Below are positions 21,917-32,223 of a stretch of DNA of 64,000 bases, piece after piece (position 1 is the stretch's first letter; each line of letters starts with the position of its first letter). The notes beneath the pieces were generated by a model. It made no database searches. It had not been told where the DNA came from and saw only the letters and a list, made by a program, of their open reading frames with translations. Source of the stretch: Jackrogersella multiformis (Eukaryota; Ascomycota; Sordariomycetes; Xylariales; Hypoxylaceae); assembly GCA_902806575.1 (NCBI GenBank), contig CADCXD010000002.1, positions 3,410,001 through 3,474,000 on the forward strand, in the 5' to 3' direction. Made by a program: the position numbers and the translations under genes.

Positions 21917-23641
21917 TTAGGTTACTAACCATCTTCTTGATTCCCATTCTATAATCCATCGGCAACACATCTTCAACCGCTCTCGCACGCTTGAAGTAGC
22001 CAGAAGCCTGTACTTCTCCTCATCTTTAACCGGCAAGATGCTAGCGAGCCACCATGGAAAGATTGCAGGGTCTGTTGGGCAGTCGCCATAAATAGCCAAG
22101 ACTCGGGCCGTCAACCAAGCGACGCTTTGCGCCCGCATTCGTCTGACAAAGTCCACGCCTAATGCAACTAGATCCCTAGTCGACATCGTCTCCACGTCGT
22201 CTAGTGATATAGATGTACCACGAGAGCGAGCGGGTGTAGCTTGTTCCGGATGTGCTGGAACTGGACTTGGCGGTGCCGTAGTCAACTGCCATATGTCGCG
22301 AGCATGAACTGTCTCTGATGCTTCAATGGCTTCTTCTTCCGCCACACTGATGTCATCTATCTTCTCGATATTCCCGACAACGTACCCATCTGACCAACCG
22401 TGATCGGTCACCCGGAAGCGAGAAACACCGACCGTCTCCAAGAGGCTCCGCCCATCTGGGAAAAATTCGATGTTGACGATGCGGAGTAGTGTTCCAAGCT
22501 CCATGAAATCAGGGCCGCCGGGAAGATGAGAAGACGTATGGAGCACCATGCCGAATGTTCGATCACCCTCCATCGCCCGCCGGATCATCAAGCGGTAGCG
22601 CGGCTCGAAGACATGAAGGAAAGTTGGCATGCGCGGAAACGAAAGCGTACATACAAAAAGTGCGATGTCAAACCCACCGTGGTTGGCCTGCTGCTCAAGC
22701 CTGTAGGCTTGCGAGCGAAGGGCCACAAGGTCGGCCCAGAATCCGTTGATGGTTTTACAGAGTCGCTCGTTTGAAGGGTAAGACTCCCGGTTGACCTGAG
22801 CTTGTATAGATAAAGTACGTCTGCAGATTGGGCAAAGGTCTGAGTGGTCGAGAATGCGATGAAGACAACTTCGACAGAACGTGTGACCACATGTCGTGGT
22901 TAAGGGATCTAGAAACAGTGCGTAACAGACCTGGCAGTCCATTTCCGTTCTAACCGAATCCTTCCATCGCGCCAGCACGGCCTCGTCAACCTGATCCATT
23001 TCATCTTCCTCCACACCCACGAACGAGTAAGATACCTCGCACTTATAGTCCAACTTGCCAAGTTCTGCCAGTGTATAGGTGGCCACGATGCGACCTCCCT
23101 TTAGCACGTGAGGTTCGCTTTCCTTTTCCGCAAGTGAAGGAATCCCAGCAACATCCCACTGGTCTTGCACCGAGACATGTGTTGCAACACTAGAAGATAG
23201 CGCAGCATTCCGGTCTTGCTCCACGGTAGCCTCGATGATTGCCATAACTTTGTTCAGCGTGACATCGACAGAGCAATCACCGAGCGCGTGCTCCTTTCTG
23301 CAATCGACGAAAGGACATTCAAAACCACGAAGTCGATTAGCCGTTGCTGGCCAAGAGATATTAGTTCGCACATGTGTCTGAGGCACACATTGCCTGCAAA
23401 GACTATGTCCACAAGGTAAGGTGGTGGGCTCCTGTAAGATCTTAGAGCATACTTGACACTGAACGAGCCTAATTATCTGTCTGATATGCTTCGAAGCACT
23501 GAAGAGTAATTGGGAAGCGGCCGAAGGTTGCTCGGTCCCATCATGGTTGGGAGCTATACCATCCTTCTTCTCAGAACCAGACTCAGAGGCCGAGCTATCG
23601 GAAGGATTCGACGGACTCGGATTGGTCTGTGATGGTGACAT
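21917..23641 (-). CDS. double-RING / LON-domain E3 ligase-like protein (LONRF type)
   Basis: Single open frame of 574 residues from the ATG at 23641. The frame continues upstream only to a TTG, and sequence conservation begins with the Ser-rich MSPSQTNPSPS. First RING-type finger at about residues 61-103 (CQVCSKILQEPTTLPCGHSL, with later cysteines). Second, complete RING at about 234-275 (CQVCYALFLDPL, CGHTFCRSCL, CPICRRTL). A Lon-protease substrate-recognition domain fills about 320-565 (ALFVCTLSFPRMPTFLHVFEPRYRLM, in two parts). There is no ATPase or protease domain, so this is a predicted ubiquitin ligase, not a protease. A GTTAGT just before the stop could be a donor for a further short exon, so the C-terminus is less certain than the rest. 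Confidence 0.88.
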   Translation of the reverse strand: MSPSQTNPSPSNPSDSSASESGSEKKDGIAPNHDGTEQPSAASQLLFSASKHIRQIIRLVQCQVCSKILQEPTTLPCGHSLCRQCVPQTHVRTNISWPATANRLRGFECPFVDCRKEHALGDCSVDVTLNKVMAIIEATVEQDRNAALSSSVATHVSVQDQWDVAGIPSLAEKESEPHVLKGGRIVATYTLAELGKLDYKCEVSYSFVGVEEDEMDQVDEAVLARWKDSVRTEMDCQVCYALFLDPLTTTCGHTFCRSCLHRILDHSDLCPICRRTLSIQAQVNRESYPSNERLCKTINGFWADLVALRSQAYRLEQQANHGGFDIALFVCTLSFPRMPTFLHVFEPRYRLMIRRAMEGDRTFGMVLHTSSHLPGGPDFMELGTLLRIVNIEFFPDGRSLLETVGVSRFRVTDHGWSDGYVVGNIEKIDDISVAEEEAIEASETVHARDIWQLTTAPPSPVPAHPEQATPARSRGTSISLDDVETMSTRDLVALGVDFVRRMRAQSVAWLTARVLAIYGDCPTDPAIFPWWLASILPVKDEEKYRLLATSSVRERLKMCCRWIIEWESRRWLVT

Positions 23642-26535
23642 GAATGTATACCTGGGTAGTAATCTAACTACGATGCTGGGAGCGGAAGGGTATGATGTAG
23701 TATGGAGAGCTATACCAGATAGTGTCCCGTCCTGAGAGTATATACAGAGAGCAGCTTGTGGTTCTGAAACTCGGGATGTGCCAGGATTAACCACATGTAA
23801 CCGGAGCGAAGGATAAAAACGGGGGACAGAGTCCAAACCACAGAATGAAAGCGACGCGCAAGGTGAGGAGGATGGTGAGCGACTAAGTTGAAATCAAGAA
23901 CGCAGACATTAACGTTTGCTGGTCTGCGGCACTTGAACCGGGAAGTTGAAATTTGGAGTTTTTATTTTGAAACATGAACAGTTAATAGATCATAAGTCGT
24001 ATTTGTTGTTGAAGCTGTAGTTATAGTTGTGGCTGCGGTTATAGTGGTAATGGTAGTTGTAGGTTGTCGTTATTGTTGCTGTTACTGTTGTTGTTGCTAT
24101 GTCTGAAATCACAAGAGATGTTTTCGCCTCGGATGTACGTATGGATGGATGGGTGGAATGAATGGATTTATATGTCACAGACTTTCCTTGATGTTCATAT
24201 GAGGCGATAGGCAGCATGTAAGCAGGAGGTGCATTGGGAATTGATGCTGATGATGGGGTTGATTGGGTTGATGGGAGGTGAAAAAGGAGACGCCTAGTAG
24301 CATTCGATTCGAAACTGAGACCAAGGGATCAGCGGTATATACCACACCTAGACCATGGTTCCAAGGTTGTGTGGTTGTTAAGGCTCTACTCTATGTTAAA
24401 GAATATAGAAGTCATCATACATTCTGGATCTAGAATGGCTGAGTGGGTGGTGATGATGATAGCCGAGGACGGAGACTGGATGGAGACTGGGGACTTTGCA
24501 GGTCGACTATCTAAGGACTAAGGGGTTAAAAAGTAGAAGGTTACTTAAGTACCTAGGTACCCAAGTCGGTCGATGTCCGGGGAAAAAGTCCTGACGTAGT
24601 AGGGGTACTCTCAACACTCGTCAAAGACTAGTTTCCGTTGTCTGATTGGTTGATTAGCTAAGTGATGATCTCGATGAGACAATCAGTCCACTTAATAGGG
24701 TGACACTACATAACCCGCTGAGGTACCTAGGCAGTTGCTAGGCTGTTAGGTAAGCAAGGTCTAGTGCTGCTGTGGGGGCTGCCTGTAGGACCCTTATATC
24801 CATGGATCGTTTGAGACTTTGAGTTTAGGTAGGTAGAGTAAGTTTCTGGCATTTTAAATATTCAATATAGTACAAACCTTATGTACGTAGCTAATTATAA
24901 AGTCGTGTTGAGAAATAATTTATACCCTAGCTGCCTTAGGTAGGTACCCAAGTAGGTAATTCATTTCACCAACCGGATGATGAACCATTCTTTTTAAGAA
25001 ACCCCCGACTAAAAACTACGTTCTCCCGTAGTATCACAAAAAGGAAAGTTACCATTTGGCTGGGACTCTTTCACTGCTAAAGTACCTAGGTACCTACTTG
25101 TACTTCGATACCATACTATAGTACCTACATATAGGTATGTATCTATTCCCGACCTCTAATAATAGCTTTCAAAGGGTAACTGAAATAGGCAAGCTCAAAG
25201 TCGTTTCTTGATCAATTCTTACATACATACCTGGGCAGGCAGGCAGCTGGGTAAGCAATTATACCTAACAAGGCATTCGCTGATCGATCTTGATACGAAA
25301 GGGCTTCGTCCGGGCATCGACGCTATCAAGGGCTGCTGATCCTTGCTAAGTACCTAGAGCTGCTAGAGGTATAAACAACAAATGTCTAATATTTCCTTTA
25401 ATATTCATATTCATGTCACTCTCTATCCCGTCTTAATAAGGTATGTAGGCAGGTAGGTAGTGTAGCTACCTCATAAGCTACCTAGGTACCATATAAAAAT
25501 AATCACAATATCATACACATAAACGTATAACTTAGCTATGCATTCTCCCCTAACCCAGCCACCCACCTTCAACTAGCCGGTAGTTCCGTTCAGCCTCCAA
25601 TGTCCGCCTCCTTATACTAGGTACCTACCTACTTACTTAGCTACCTAGGTCCTAGGCACCTTAAGTAATACACGTAACTAGGTATCCAAATGTATGACGC
25701 TGACATACCTCGGTAGACAGGATCTTGCACGATTACGATCTTTCGGTACCTAAATACAGTATAGCAGGATGAACTTTACACACCCAAGCGAAAAGGACTT
25801 CGGGATAAATAAGCTAACTTGCAGAGCAACGCTATACGCGTTGTCTCCTCGAGACAGCTTCGGCTTCGGAACTATCCGAGTCTGCTTACACACCTATGGA
25901 AGTCGATATATGGAAGTCACTGCTCGTAAGTGTATATAATAAGAAAACAGAGAAAGCATGCACTAGTTTTTACTATTCGCCATATATAATTATACTATCA
26001 AGACTATTTCCTTATAGGCTACATATATTTACCTTCACATCCATATCCAGTTGATCTTTTGAATATCATATTCACGCCACATCCAGCATCACTTTTTGTC
26101 TTTGCACAGCACAGCTGTATACCCAATAGTCCATAATGGTGCTCTACAACATTAGGTACCTATTCTCCTACCCATATCCCAACTCCCAATGCAAAACCCG
26201 CAAGTTTCCTGTCCAAGTTACGCCCATAGACCAACATGGAGCTATGCAGCAAGCTTAGAGCAAACAATGCCCCAAACAACCAGATAACCAAACACAAATC
26301 AAGTCAATCCGATCCAATCGTTTTTGTATAACGTGATGACAGCTATTCCTTCATGGACTTGAATTTTTTTTTCCCTCTTCCTTTTAAATTCACACACTGG
26401 GATTCACCCATTTTATTTCCCATTTTATTTTCGTCGCTGTTACACATTATCTTCCACTGTTCCGTACTAGATCGGTACCGACGCCTCTTAGAGCTACAAT
26501 TCCCAATTTTGTTGTCTCACCATCACCATCGTCCG
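23642..26535. other. 2.9 kb repeat-rich spacer without a supported gene
   Basis: Long spacer. Near 24000-24099 lies an imperfect GTT/GTA trinucleotide tract. Many TAGGTACC clusters occur from 24547 to 25690. Open frames are short and shaped by simple repeats. The LONRF promoter should lie within the first kilobase. Confidence 0.6.
24547..25690. repeat. array of TAGGTACC-type clusters
   Basis: Clusters near 24547, 24719, 24935, 25078-25140, 25441-25491 and 25616-25690 share CCTAGGTACC-type units on both strands. This is the largest repeat field in the window. Confidence 0.75.
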
Positions 26536-27887
26536 TTACCGCCGCTCGGCCCAACGCCCCTTCGCAGCGGCGCCTCGGTTCAGCGCGAGCCAACGGCCGA
26601 TATTCCCAAAGCATACGCAGCAGCAAAAAAGCATGCTTAGCATCCAAATACCCGTCGCCACTGTCTCCTGGGTGAGCGTTAGTCCGCCAAAAGAGATCAA
26701 CTCCTGCGACTGCTGCTGCTGCTGCTGGGCCAAATTGCTAGTCGTGTTATCGTACTGCGTGTTGTACCCAGCAAACCCGTAGGTCGATGGGTTCGTGGGG
26801 ATTGGTACCATGTCCGGCTTTAACCCCATCAACACGGCGGACCCGGCTAGTCCGACGGCGGCAGATAGCAAGAAACCGGGCATGGAGCGATCAATCAGGA
26901 ACCAGAGCACTGGGTTTACGAGAGCCAATGTGAGCGAGACTTGTAGACTCGAGTCCCATGGGAGCTTTCTCTACACACGTTATCAGTAAGAGCCGCCCAT
27001 ATATCAGAAAACGTCGTATTTCCTAGCGCCCGGGAGAGGGGTAAACCTACGATGGCGAATGCGATCCCAATGAAGGCTCCAATGCCTCTTACCGCGAGCG
27101 CCCAGTCCGTGGACGGGGCGGGCTCTTCCTTTGGACAATCTCTTCCTATACTATGGTCCGCGGCACACTCTATGACCACGTCTTCTTGCCCAAATGCTCG
27201 CTCCCAGATACCGTCGAACCAGGGCAATAGACCGCCCATGACCACCGCGGTCATGCCCCAGAACGCCATATCTCTCCAATCGTATGCCCCATTCACACCC
27301 TTGAGCACGTCATCTATCTGCCTATCCCGTAACTGAGCGACCAGTATCCCGTACAACGTGCCTAGGCCGAATAAGAGCAGGCCTCGTGATCCTAGGTAGA
27401 ATGCACGCTGGGGAGTAGATAGCGGTTGCGGACGTGCCACAGGATGTAGAGAGGACCGCCTCCGCATTGGCTGCGACCTCTCCTTCTGTAGTTCGTAGTG
27501 AGGGCTGTCGGCGTTCAGGCTCTTAGCGGGTGTCTCGGCGCCGGTTCCCCAGGGCGTAGTCGGCTCGTCCACGCCCAAGTAGTTGAGCCTATCCTTGCCG
27601 AAGTTCGCGTGTGAGTAGATGCCCTGGAGCGTCGAACCTGTGATGTCAAGCGCTGACTGGACGCGGCTAAGAGGCGCGGACGGGGGAGCGGAGAGATTAT
27701 TCATCGGGTCGAGTAGGCGGGAGTTCAGAGTCTCGAGATTTAATACGAGATTGTGTCTTGAGTTGGTAGGAGGAGGGACGAAGGGTTCATCCTCCGGGGG
27801 CGTCGGCTCTCTGAGAGGTAGGTCGAACGGTCGGCGGGGGATGGGTCGCAATAAGGGAGGGCCGCTGTCTCCTTGACAGTCGGACAT
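26536..27887 (-). CDS. INSIG-domain ER membrane protein
   Basis: Exons 27051-27887 and 26536-26970 give 423 residues. INSIG proteins are ER membrane proteins that bind sterol-pathway partners (SREBP-SCAP and HMG-CoA reductase in animals; HMG-CoA reductase in fission yeast); here the partner is inferred. The first 160 residues are disordered, Pro/Ser/Arg-rich and likely cytosolic. The membrane domain begins near residue 165 (FYLGSRGLLLFGLGTLYGIL) and has about six helices. Typical stretches are WGMTAVVMGGLLPWFDG, WALAVRGIGAFIGIAFAI-RKLPW across the intron, SLTLALVNPVLWFLIDRS and PGFLLSAAVGLAGSAVL. A Gln-rich loop precedes the last helix, which is Cys-rich (MLFCCCVCFG). It is considerably longer than animal INSIGs because of the N-terminal extension. 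Confidence 0.88.
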
Positions 27888-28526
27888 GATAACGACGAGG
27901 TAATAGTATATCCACGTAATGGTATATCCAAGCGCTCTATAATATAGTATTCAAAAAAGTAAAATAGTATACCTAGGTAGTATAGAAACGATAGAATATA
28001 GAATAATGAATAGTATGAATCAACACTTTCTATGAGAGTTCGCGTCGCTAATGGAGAGAGCCGAGAAGGGAAAAGACACCTAGCTCTGTCTGCCGCGTGG
28101 CTAAGACGTTATATAAGGTCCAATTGGGTGATCGCAGGTTCGACTAGTATCGGAACTCTACCTAGGTATGCAGAAGAGGGAGGGCAGGATTGCGACAGGA
28201 TCTAAAGTTGTTTCACGAAACTCTGCACATTCCGATCTGGTAGTCGGCCGACGGTTATGTGCTGCGGTTTATGAGTACGTCGGTACCAAGTACGTGTGTA
28301 CGATATGTACCTAAGGTAGTGTATAGGTGCCAAGTCGGGAGAGGAATTTGAAGTCAATAGCCTGTCTAGAGTCTGGACAATATATAAAGCAGAAATACGA
28401 CAGTATATATAGCAGGCAACACGAGTAAGTAGCATCGATGACGATAATATTTTGTTACGGATCTGGTGGAGAAGAAGAGGAAGAAGAATAATGATAATCA
28501 AGAGTGAAATGATTTGATATGGGTAT

Positions 28527-28745
28527 ACATCAGGTACCTAGGCACCTAGGCAGGTATGCTTCAGAGTCAAAAAGTTTACGGAAGTAGTATTCTAAGTACC
28601 CAAGTACCTACTTTAGTTACCGGCCGCACATGCTAATTCCAATGTTTTGTCCCCGCGCTTACCATCTTGCAGCTGCGGCGGAGATGTAAACCCGTATTTC
28701 TTTTTTATGAATGGTACCTACCTAGGTACCTAGATACATCAGGTA
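28527..28745. repeat. TAGGTACC-type repeat clusters
   Basis: Copies at 28527-28557 and 28715-28745 contain the palindrome GGTACCTAGG with flanking TACC units. Confidence 0.7.
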
Positions 28746-29428
28746 CTTGGCTGCCAGGTCTTCTATCGGTGCCGACTTGCCTTTTTAAGACTTTTACTTT
28801 AGTCGCTTTTCTATGTCGGCAAGATATATAATACCGAATGCAGTGCACCCATTAGTTAATTCGGTGTTTCGTATCATTAGCCATCTCATACATATAATGA
28901 AGCTATATTGACCAGCTGTGCAGCTGTCCCTACCTAGGTATCGTGGTATGCCAAGATTGGATAGTATCTGATGTGCTTATTATGTAGTACCCCAATACCT
29001 AGTTAGGTACATCAAATGCAACCCCTGGTTTTTACTTCTTTTGGTTCCAGGGCTGTTTCCTGCTGACTTTCAGCACGCCTTCTAATGGGCTGCGAAGCTG
29101 TACCAAGCTGTACCTAGGCTAGCCTCTTTCCGGGGAACGGTAGAGCGGTTTCCCAAAGTCCCCTCTTTCTCGGCTTGGAATCACATGCTCCGTCCATCGT
29201 GACTTCCAGCATATCCCCTTCGTGTGGGCTGTCACACTAACACGCCCGCAGTATAAGTCGGAACCACTGGTTGGTTGACTGATCTGCCGTTGCCTGGATA
29301 CCCCACAGCGGCATGGGTGTGGCTTTTCCTGTGTGACACCATTATGCATTTTTCACCTGTCTATCTGCAAATCCTTCCCGTACGGAAAGCAACCCACATG
29401 CTACCAACTCCAAACTCCAACTTTTGGC

Positions 29429-29500
29429 TACCTACCTTAGGTAGGTAGTACCTACCATCTGCTAGGTACCTAAGGTAGGGCAGGTAGGGTAGGGTAAACC
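29429..29500. repeat. TAGGTACC-type cluster with tandem GGGTA tail
   Basis: Dense TACCTACCTTAGGTAGG units on both strands, ending in tandem GGTAGGGTAGGGTA. The tail looks telomere-like but is too short to call telomeric. Confidence 0.7.
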
Positions 29501-30017
29501 GCACATAACCATTCTCGCTGCCGTACCTCGTAACACATGTCGGGTTTCACTGCAGCGTCGACGCACGATTTGTCACGATCAAAGTTGTGTGCTGCTCACC
29601 GCATTGGTTCGATGATCTATACAGATTACAATACCCGGGTTTCAAGTTTAAGCCATCATTAGCCCCGAAAATATTGCATACTGTAATACTACACTACTTC
29701 CAAGGAGAGCTTCTATGGTTATCACCGGTAACACAGCACGTGCCACCGACATCGATATTAACATGAACACAAAAGCACTACCTAGCTACGGGGTCATATT
29801 CTGAGCTGCTTGTCGGAAGGTCTACCAGAATACAGAATATATTCTTGATATGCTACTGGCCGGCTGGAACGGGCATTGCAACTAGTAACCTTCATAATCA
29901 TCCTTTTGACAATCCGAGTCTTTTCCCGCCTTTCCCACCTTTCTCGGGTTTTGCTTCCGTTGAGCCAATTACACAGCATCCGACTTGGTAGGAAACATTA
30001 ATGGCTACTAATGGGTA

Positions 30018-31478
30018 TTAATCCTCGTCATCGTCGTTCTCATCTTCTTCCGAAACGTCCTCGAACTCATCCTCGCTATCCTCCACACCTTCCGGCCGGG
30101 GTATCATCGCAAAGGCCTCCACACACGTTATCCTGTTCTGAGTCTCGTACGTGCCTAGCAACTTGCCCAACGTCGGTGTAGCCTTCGATTTTCTGGATTC
30201 CTCTAGCTCTGCGACGGTGAGTTTGAAAATTCGGAGCTTGCCATCGCTGCTGCCGGCCGCTATGACCAAGCTGTCCTCTCCACCCTTCCCGGAAAGCCCG
30301 GAAATCCTAGTTGTGGAGAAATCTTTGATGCGCCCCGAGACTCCGGCTTCTTTTCCTCCAATCTGCGCGACTAACTTAGCTACTGGTAGCGGCGTCTTTC
30401 CCTTGCCCTCTGTAGGTTTGCCCGGGGTTAGATCTTCGCTCTTCGTAGAGAAGAACAAGATCCTGCCATCCTCCGTCGATACGGCTAACAGCGAGGAATC
30501 GGTCGTCGCGTCTATCACGACGTAGCAAATCTCGTGTATCTTCCTTCTCGGATCCGGCATGACCCTGCATTTCGGTGTGCTGTCCATGCCGAATACTAGC
30601 GCGTCTCTGTCAAACCCGACGCAGTATTCGTCGCCATCCTCCGTGCTACCCCACACCACCTTTCTGCCCTCCCCTGACGAGTGTCTCCCTTCCCCTACTT
30701 CCTGCATCATATCCCGGCTGAAGTTGAGCACGCCGGCCTTCTTAGCTGTCATCAAATTCCATAGTCGCATACACCGCTCGCCTTTGCTGACGCTGATCAT
30801 GAGCTTCATGCTCGGGTGGACCGCGAAATCGTTGACACCAGCGGGCGTGCCACCTAGCGGCGCTGTATCGCCACTCGGCCGGCCCAAGGGTTTCGGTATG
30901 GGGGTCTTTATAGTCGAGAGTAGAGACCAATCCCTCGTCCTTGTGACAGCAATAGTAGAGTCTTCGGAGGCGGAGATGAGCTTAGACTTTGTGGGAAAGG
31001 ACAGCTTCGTGATCGTAGAGCCGTGGTGCAGCAGAGTGCCCAGCTCCCGGTTCTTCGGGTTCTCGATGATCTTTCGAGGCGCGACGGAGGATAGGATGTC
31101 TTGATTCTTGCGGCTAGGCGGGTGTGCCGAGATGTTGTAGACATTAATCCGCTCGTCGCTGCTGCCCGAAGCCAGCATGACCTTCTGCAGTTTGCCCGAC
31201 TCTGGCGCCGAGGGCGGCGAGAGCGCTATACATCGTATCGCAGAGCTGTGCGCATTGAACAGAAACGTATCGGCGAATTCGACTTGGTCGTCAGCCGAGA
31301 TTGTGGCCGTCAATCCGTGAAGAATCCTGTCGTAGGATCCCGTGACGACCTGGATAGTCAACGGATATGAAGTCTCTGCGATTGCTGACGATTCGGACTT
31401 TTTAGCCTTTTTCACGATTGCCGACTCCTTTGCTGGGATGCCGTTCGGGGCGCCATCTGTCCGCTTTCGTTTGCCCAT
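30018..31478 (-). CDS. MAK11: WD40 ribosome-biogenesis protein, Mak11/PAK1IP1 type
   Basis: Intronless, 486 residues from the ATG at 31478; the frame extends upstream only to a GTG. Mak11 helps assemble the 60S subunit in the nucleolus together with Rlp24; PAK1IP1 is the animal homologue. A basic nuclear-type N-terminus (MGKRKRTDG, KKAKK) precedes WD40-like blades: VVTGSYDRILHGL, LASGSSDERINVY, LLHHGSTITKLSF with LISASEDSTIAV, GVNDFAVHPSMKLMISVSKGERCMRLWNL split over two, and IAAGSSDGKLRIF. The tail is very acidic (EDSEDEFEDVSEEDENDDDED in part), as in many nucleolar proteins. The large insert of charged sequence between blades 5 and 6 is a fungal feature. Confidence 0.9.
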   Translation of the reverse strand: MGKRKRTDGAPNGIPAKESAIVKKAKKSESSAIAETSYPLTIQVVTGSYDRILHGLTATISADDQVEFADTFLFNAHSSAIRCIALSPPSAPESGKLQKVMLASGSSDERINVYNISAHPPSRKNQDILSSVAPRKIIENPKNRELGTLLHHGSTITKLSFPTKSKLISASEDSTIAVTRTRDWSLLSTIKTPIPKPLGRPSGDTAPLGGTPAGVNDFAVHPSMKLMISVSKGERCMRLWNLMTAKKAGVLNFSRDMMQEVGEGRHSSGEGRKVVWGSTEDGDEYCVGFDRDALVFGMDSTPKCRVMPDPRRKIHEICYVVIDATTDSSLLAVSTEDGRILFFSTKSEDLTPGKPTEGKGKTPLPVAKLVAQIGGKEAGVSGRIKDFSTTRISGLSGKGGEDSLVIAAGSSDGKLRIFKLTVAELEESRKSKATPTLGKLLGTYETQNRITCVEAFAMIPRPEGVEDSEDEFEDVSEEDENDDDED

Positions 31479-32223
31479 TCTGAGAAGATTTTGAGTCGAC
31501 TTGGCTTTTTTTCTGCGTTTCACAAGAAAGTCTGGTCTGTTTTTAAAAGTGCAAATGTAGAGAGAGATACGATGAATTGATATCGATATGGAAAAAAAAT
31601 AAAGTGGATATTTATGGCTGAGTGGGCCAACTCTTGGCCAGCCCCACCTATAGATCCCTTATCTTATCAATCAAATGTAGGTACCTAGGTAGATCCGACT
31701 TAAGCTACGTATCCTAGGTACGTACCATCAATATAAACATACAGGCAGACAAGTTACCTGTCGGCATCGAGGGAAGTCAGATTCAATTACGAGCTACTGA
31801 GGGCATCTTCACATAGGGCAAAATAAATCTAACGTATTGTCTTCATGTGTATTATATTCATTCGCGAAAGCTCTCCGTGTGGGAACACTTTGCTACTTAA
31901 CACAGCAAAGCACGTATTTACAACACTTTGGAGCTTGGGCTGCTGACCTTAATTGAGGGTGATTTCCTCTCCTAGGCTAGCCCTAAAGCGTCATCAATAT
32001 AGACGAGGCAAGTCCTAGACACGATCGTAGGCAACATCTTATGAGATGACCTTGATTCCACTTAAGAGCCTTGTCCCTCTCAGGTTGGTGTTGACGATCG
32101 AAGTATCTAGGCAGTGTAGATCTTCTCCAGGGGACTCATGTGATCAGTTGGATAACAACCTTGACGTACTAAAATATCGAAGGAGTTCATTCAGCTCCCG
32201 ATAGGATCCGTTGCTATAGGGTC
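31479..32223. other. spacer with repeat cluster
   Basis: Promoter side of the MAK11 gene and 3' side of VID21. It contains a TAGGTACC cluster at 31676-31730. No gene was seen. Confidence 0.5.

Larger units (their letters stand above)
27888..30017. other. 2.1 kb repeat-containing spacer without a supported gene
   Basis: Spacer between two minus-strand genes. It holds TAGGTACC clusters and a tRNA-like B-box near 28138 that does not fold into a tRNA. Short open frames here have no recognisable domain. Confidence 0.55.

Noticed and set aside
28085..28155. tRNA-like boxes (GTGGCTAAGA and GGTTCGACT)
   Set aside because: The B-box matches, but the T-stem does not pair and no anticodon or acceptor stem can be drawn. 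At most a remnant.
30559..31104. 181-codon plus-strand frame inside MAK11
   Set aside because: Shadow of WD40 coding sequence; no domain of its own.
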